Assembly: GCF_014803895.1 (NCBI RefSeq)
Contig: NZ_JAAVAU010000018.1
Coordinates: 1-6,337 of the forward strand
Direction: 5' to 3'
DNA length: 6,337 bases
DNA from: Lactobacillus sp.
GTDB lineage: Bacteria; Bacillota; Bacilli; Lactobacillales; Lactobacillaceae
Shown here: piece by piece, positions 6,133-6,337 of the stretch
Position numbering within the stretch: position 1 is the first letter of the stretch
Layout of the letters: every line of letters starts with the position of its first letter
The notes under the pieces: model-generated
Told to the model about the DNA's origin: nothing
Databases searched by the model: none
The model's input: the letters and a program-made list of their open reading frames with translations, nothing else
Program-made: the position numbers and the translations under genes

Positions 6133-6214
6133 TGGAGGCCAGTGGATTCGAACCACCGAACTCAGAGAGAGCGGTTTTACAGACCGCCGCGTTTAGCCAC
6201 TTCGCTAGGCCTCC
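6133..6214 (-). tRNA. tRNA-Tyr (anticodon GUA)
   Basis: A class II tRNA of 82 nt. The acceptor GGAGGCC pairs fully with GGCCTCC. The anticodon loop is CTGTAAA (GUA at 6180-6178), and a 13-nt variable arm follows. The T-arm is GGTGG, TTCGAAT, CCACT. The discriminator is A and CCA is not encoded. Confidence 0.96.
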
Positions 6215-6219
6215 AGACA

Positions 6220-6292
6220 TGGCGCGGGACGGAATCGAACCGCCGACACATGGAGCTTCAATCCATTGCTCTACCAACTGAGCTACCGAGCC
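6220..6292 (-). tRNA. tRNA-Phe (anticodon GAA)
   Basis: A 73-nt cloverleaf. The D-arm is GCTC/GAGC, the anticodon loop TTGAAGC (GAA at 6259-6257), and the T-arm GGCGG, TTCGATT, CCGTC. The acceptor GGCTCGG faces CCGCGCC and pairs except at position 4, where U4 (6289) meets C69 (6224). The discriminator is A and CCA is not encoded. Confidence 0.95.
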
Positions 6293-6298
6293 ATTTTA

Positions 6299-6337
6299 CG
6301 GTCCCTACCGGACTCGAACCGGTGATCTCCTCCGTGA
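6299..6337 (-). tRNA. tRNA-Asp (anticodon GUC), 3' part, cut by the right edge
   Basis: Only the 3' part is present. The window begins inside the anticodon: the last two bases, UC, are at 6337-6336. The stem half GGAGG, variable loop AGATC, T-arm ACCGG, TTCGAGT, CCGGT and acceptor half AGGGACC follow. The discriminator G73 and the visible anticodon bases fit tRNA-Asp, as does its place just before tRNA-Phe. The 5' half must lie beyond the edge. CCA is not encoded. Confidence 0.88.

Overview
The window reads as a low-GC Firmicute, most likely a Lactobacillus of the acidophilus/gasseri/johnsonii kind. This is inferred from base composition, protein style and the order of the tRNA genes; no database comparison was possible. 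Every supported feature lies on the minus strand, so transcription runs from right to left, and the features are described here in that order.

Right side (6337 to about 5606): the end of a tRNA cluster, in the order Asp (cut by the window edge), Phe, Tyr, Trp, His, Gln, Cys, Leu. It closes with a strong intrinsic terminator. No promoter is visible for the cluster, so it is transcribed from beyond the right edge, probably as the tail of an rRNA operon. None of the eight genes encodes its 3' CCA, and four carry non-standard stem pairs.

Middle (5596 to 113): a compact operon for lipoteichoic acid (LTA). A consensus sigma-A promoter (TTGCAA, 17 bp, TATAAT) drives two family-4-type glycosyltransferases, LafA-like and LafB/CpoA-like. 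They should build the dihexosyl-diacylglycerol anchor on the inner face of the membrane. The second overlaps by ATGA a polytopic membrane protein of the MprF-flippase/LPG-synthase-TM family that lacks the aminoacyl-transferase domain. After an 81-bp gap comes ltaS, the polyglycerolphosphate polymerase, with all recognisable catalytic residues. A nested hairpin terminator ends the operon. The order glycolipid synthesis, candidate glycolipid flippase, polymerase suggests one complete anchor-to-polymer pathway. The flippase role is an inference from position and family.

Left edge (1 to 102): two sigma-A-like promoters in tandem, both with 17-bp spacing, fire leftward out of the window. No open reading frame follows inside the window, although a perfect Shine-Dalgarno-like motif lies between them. 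The arrangement resembles the P1/P2 promoters of a stable-RNA (rRNA) operon, so the LTA operon may sit between two stable-RNA operons of the same orientation.

I see no CRISPR array, insertion sequence, phage gene or defence gene. No stretch over 300 bases lacks a gene.
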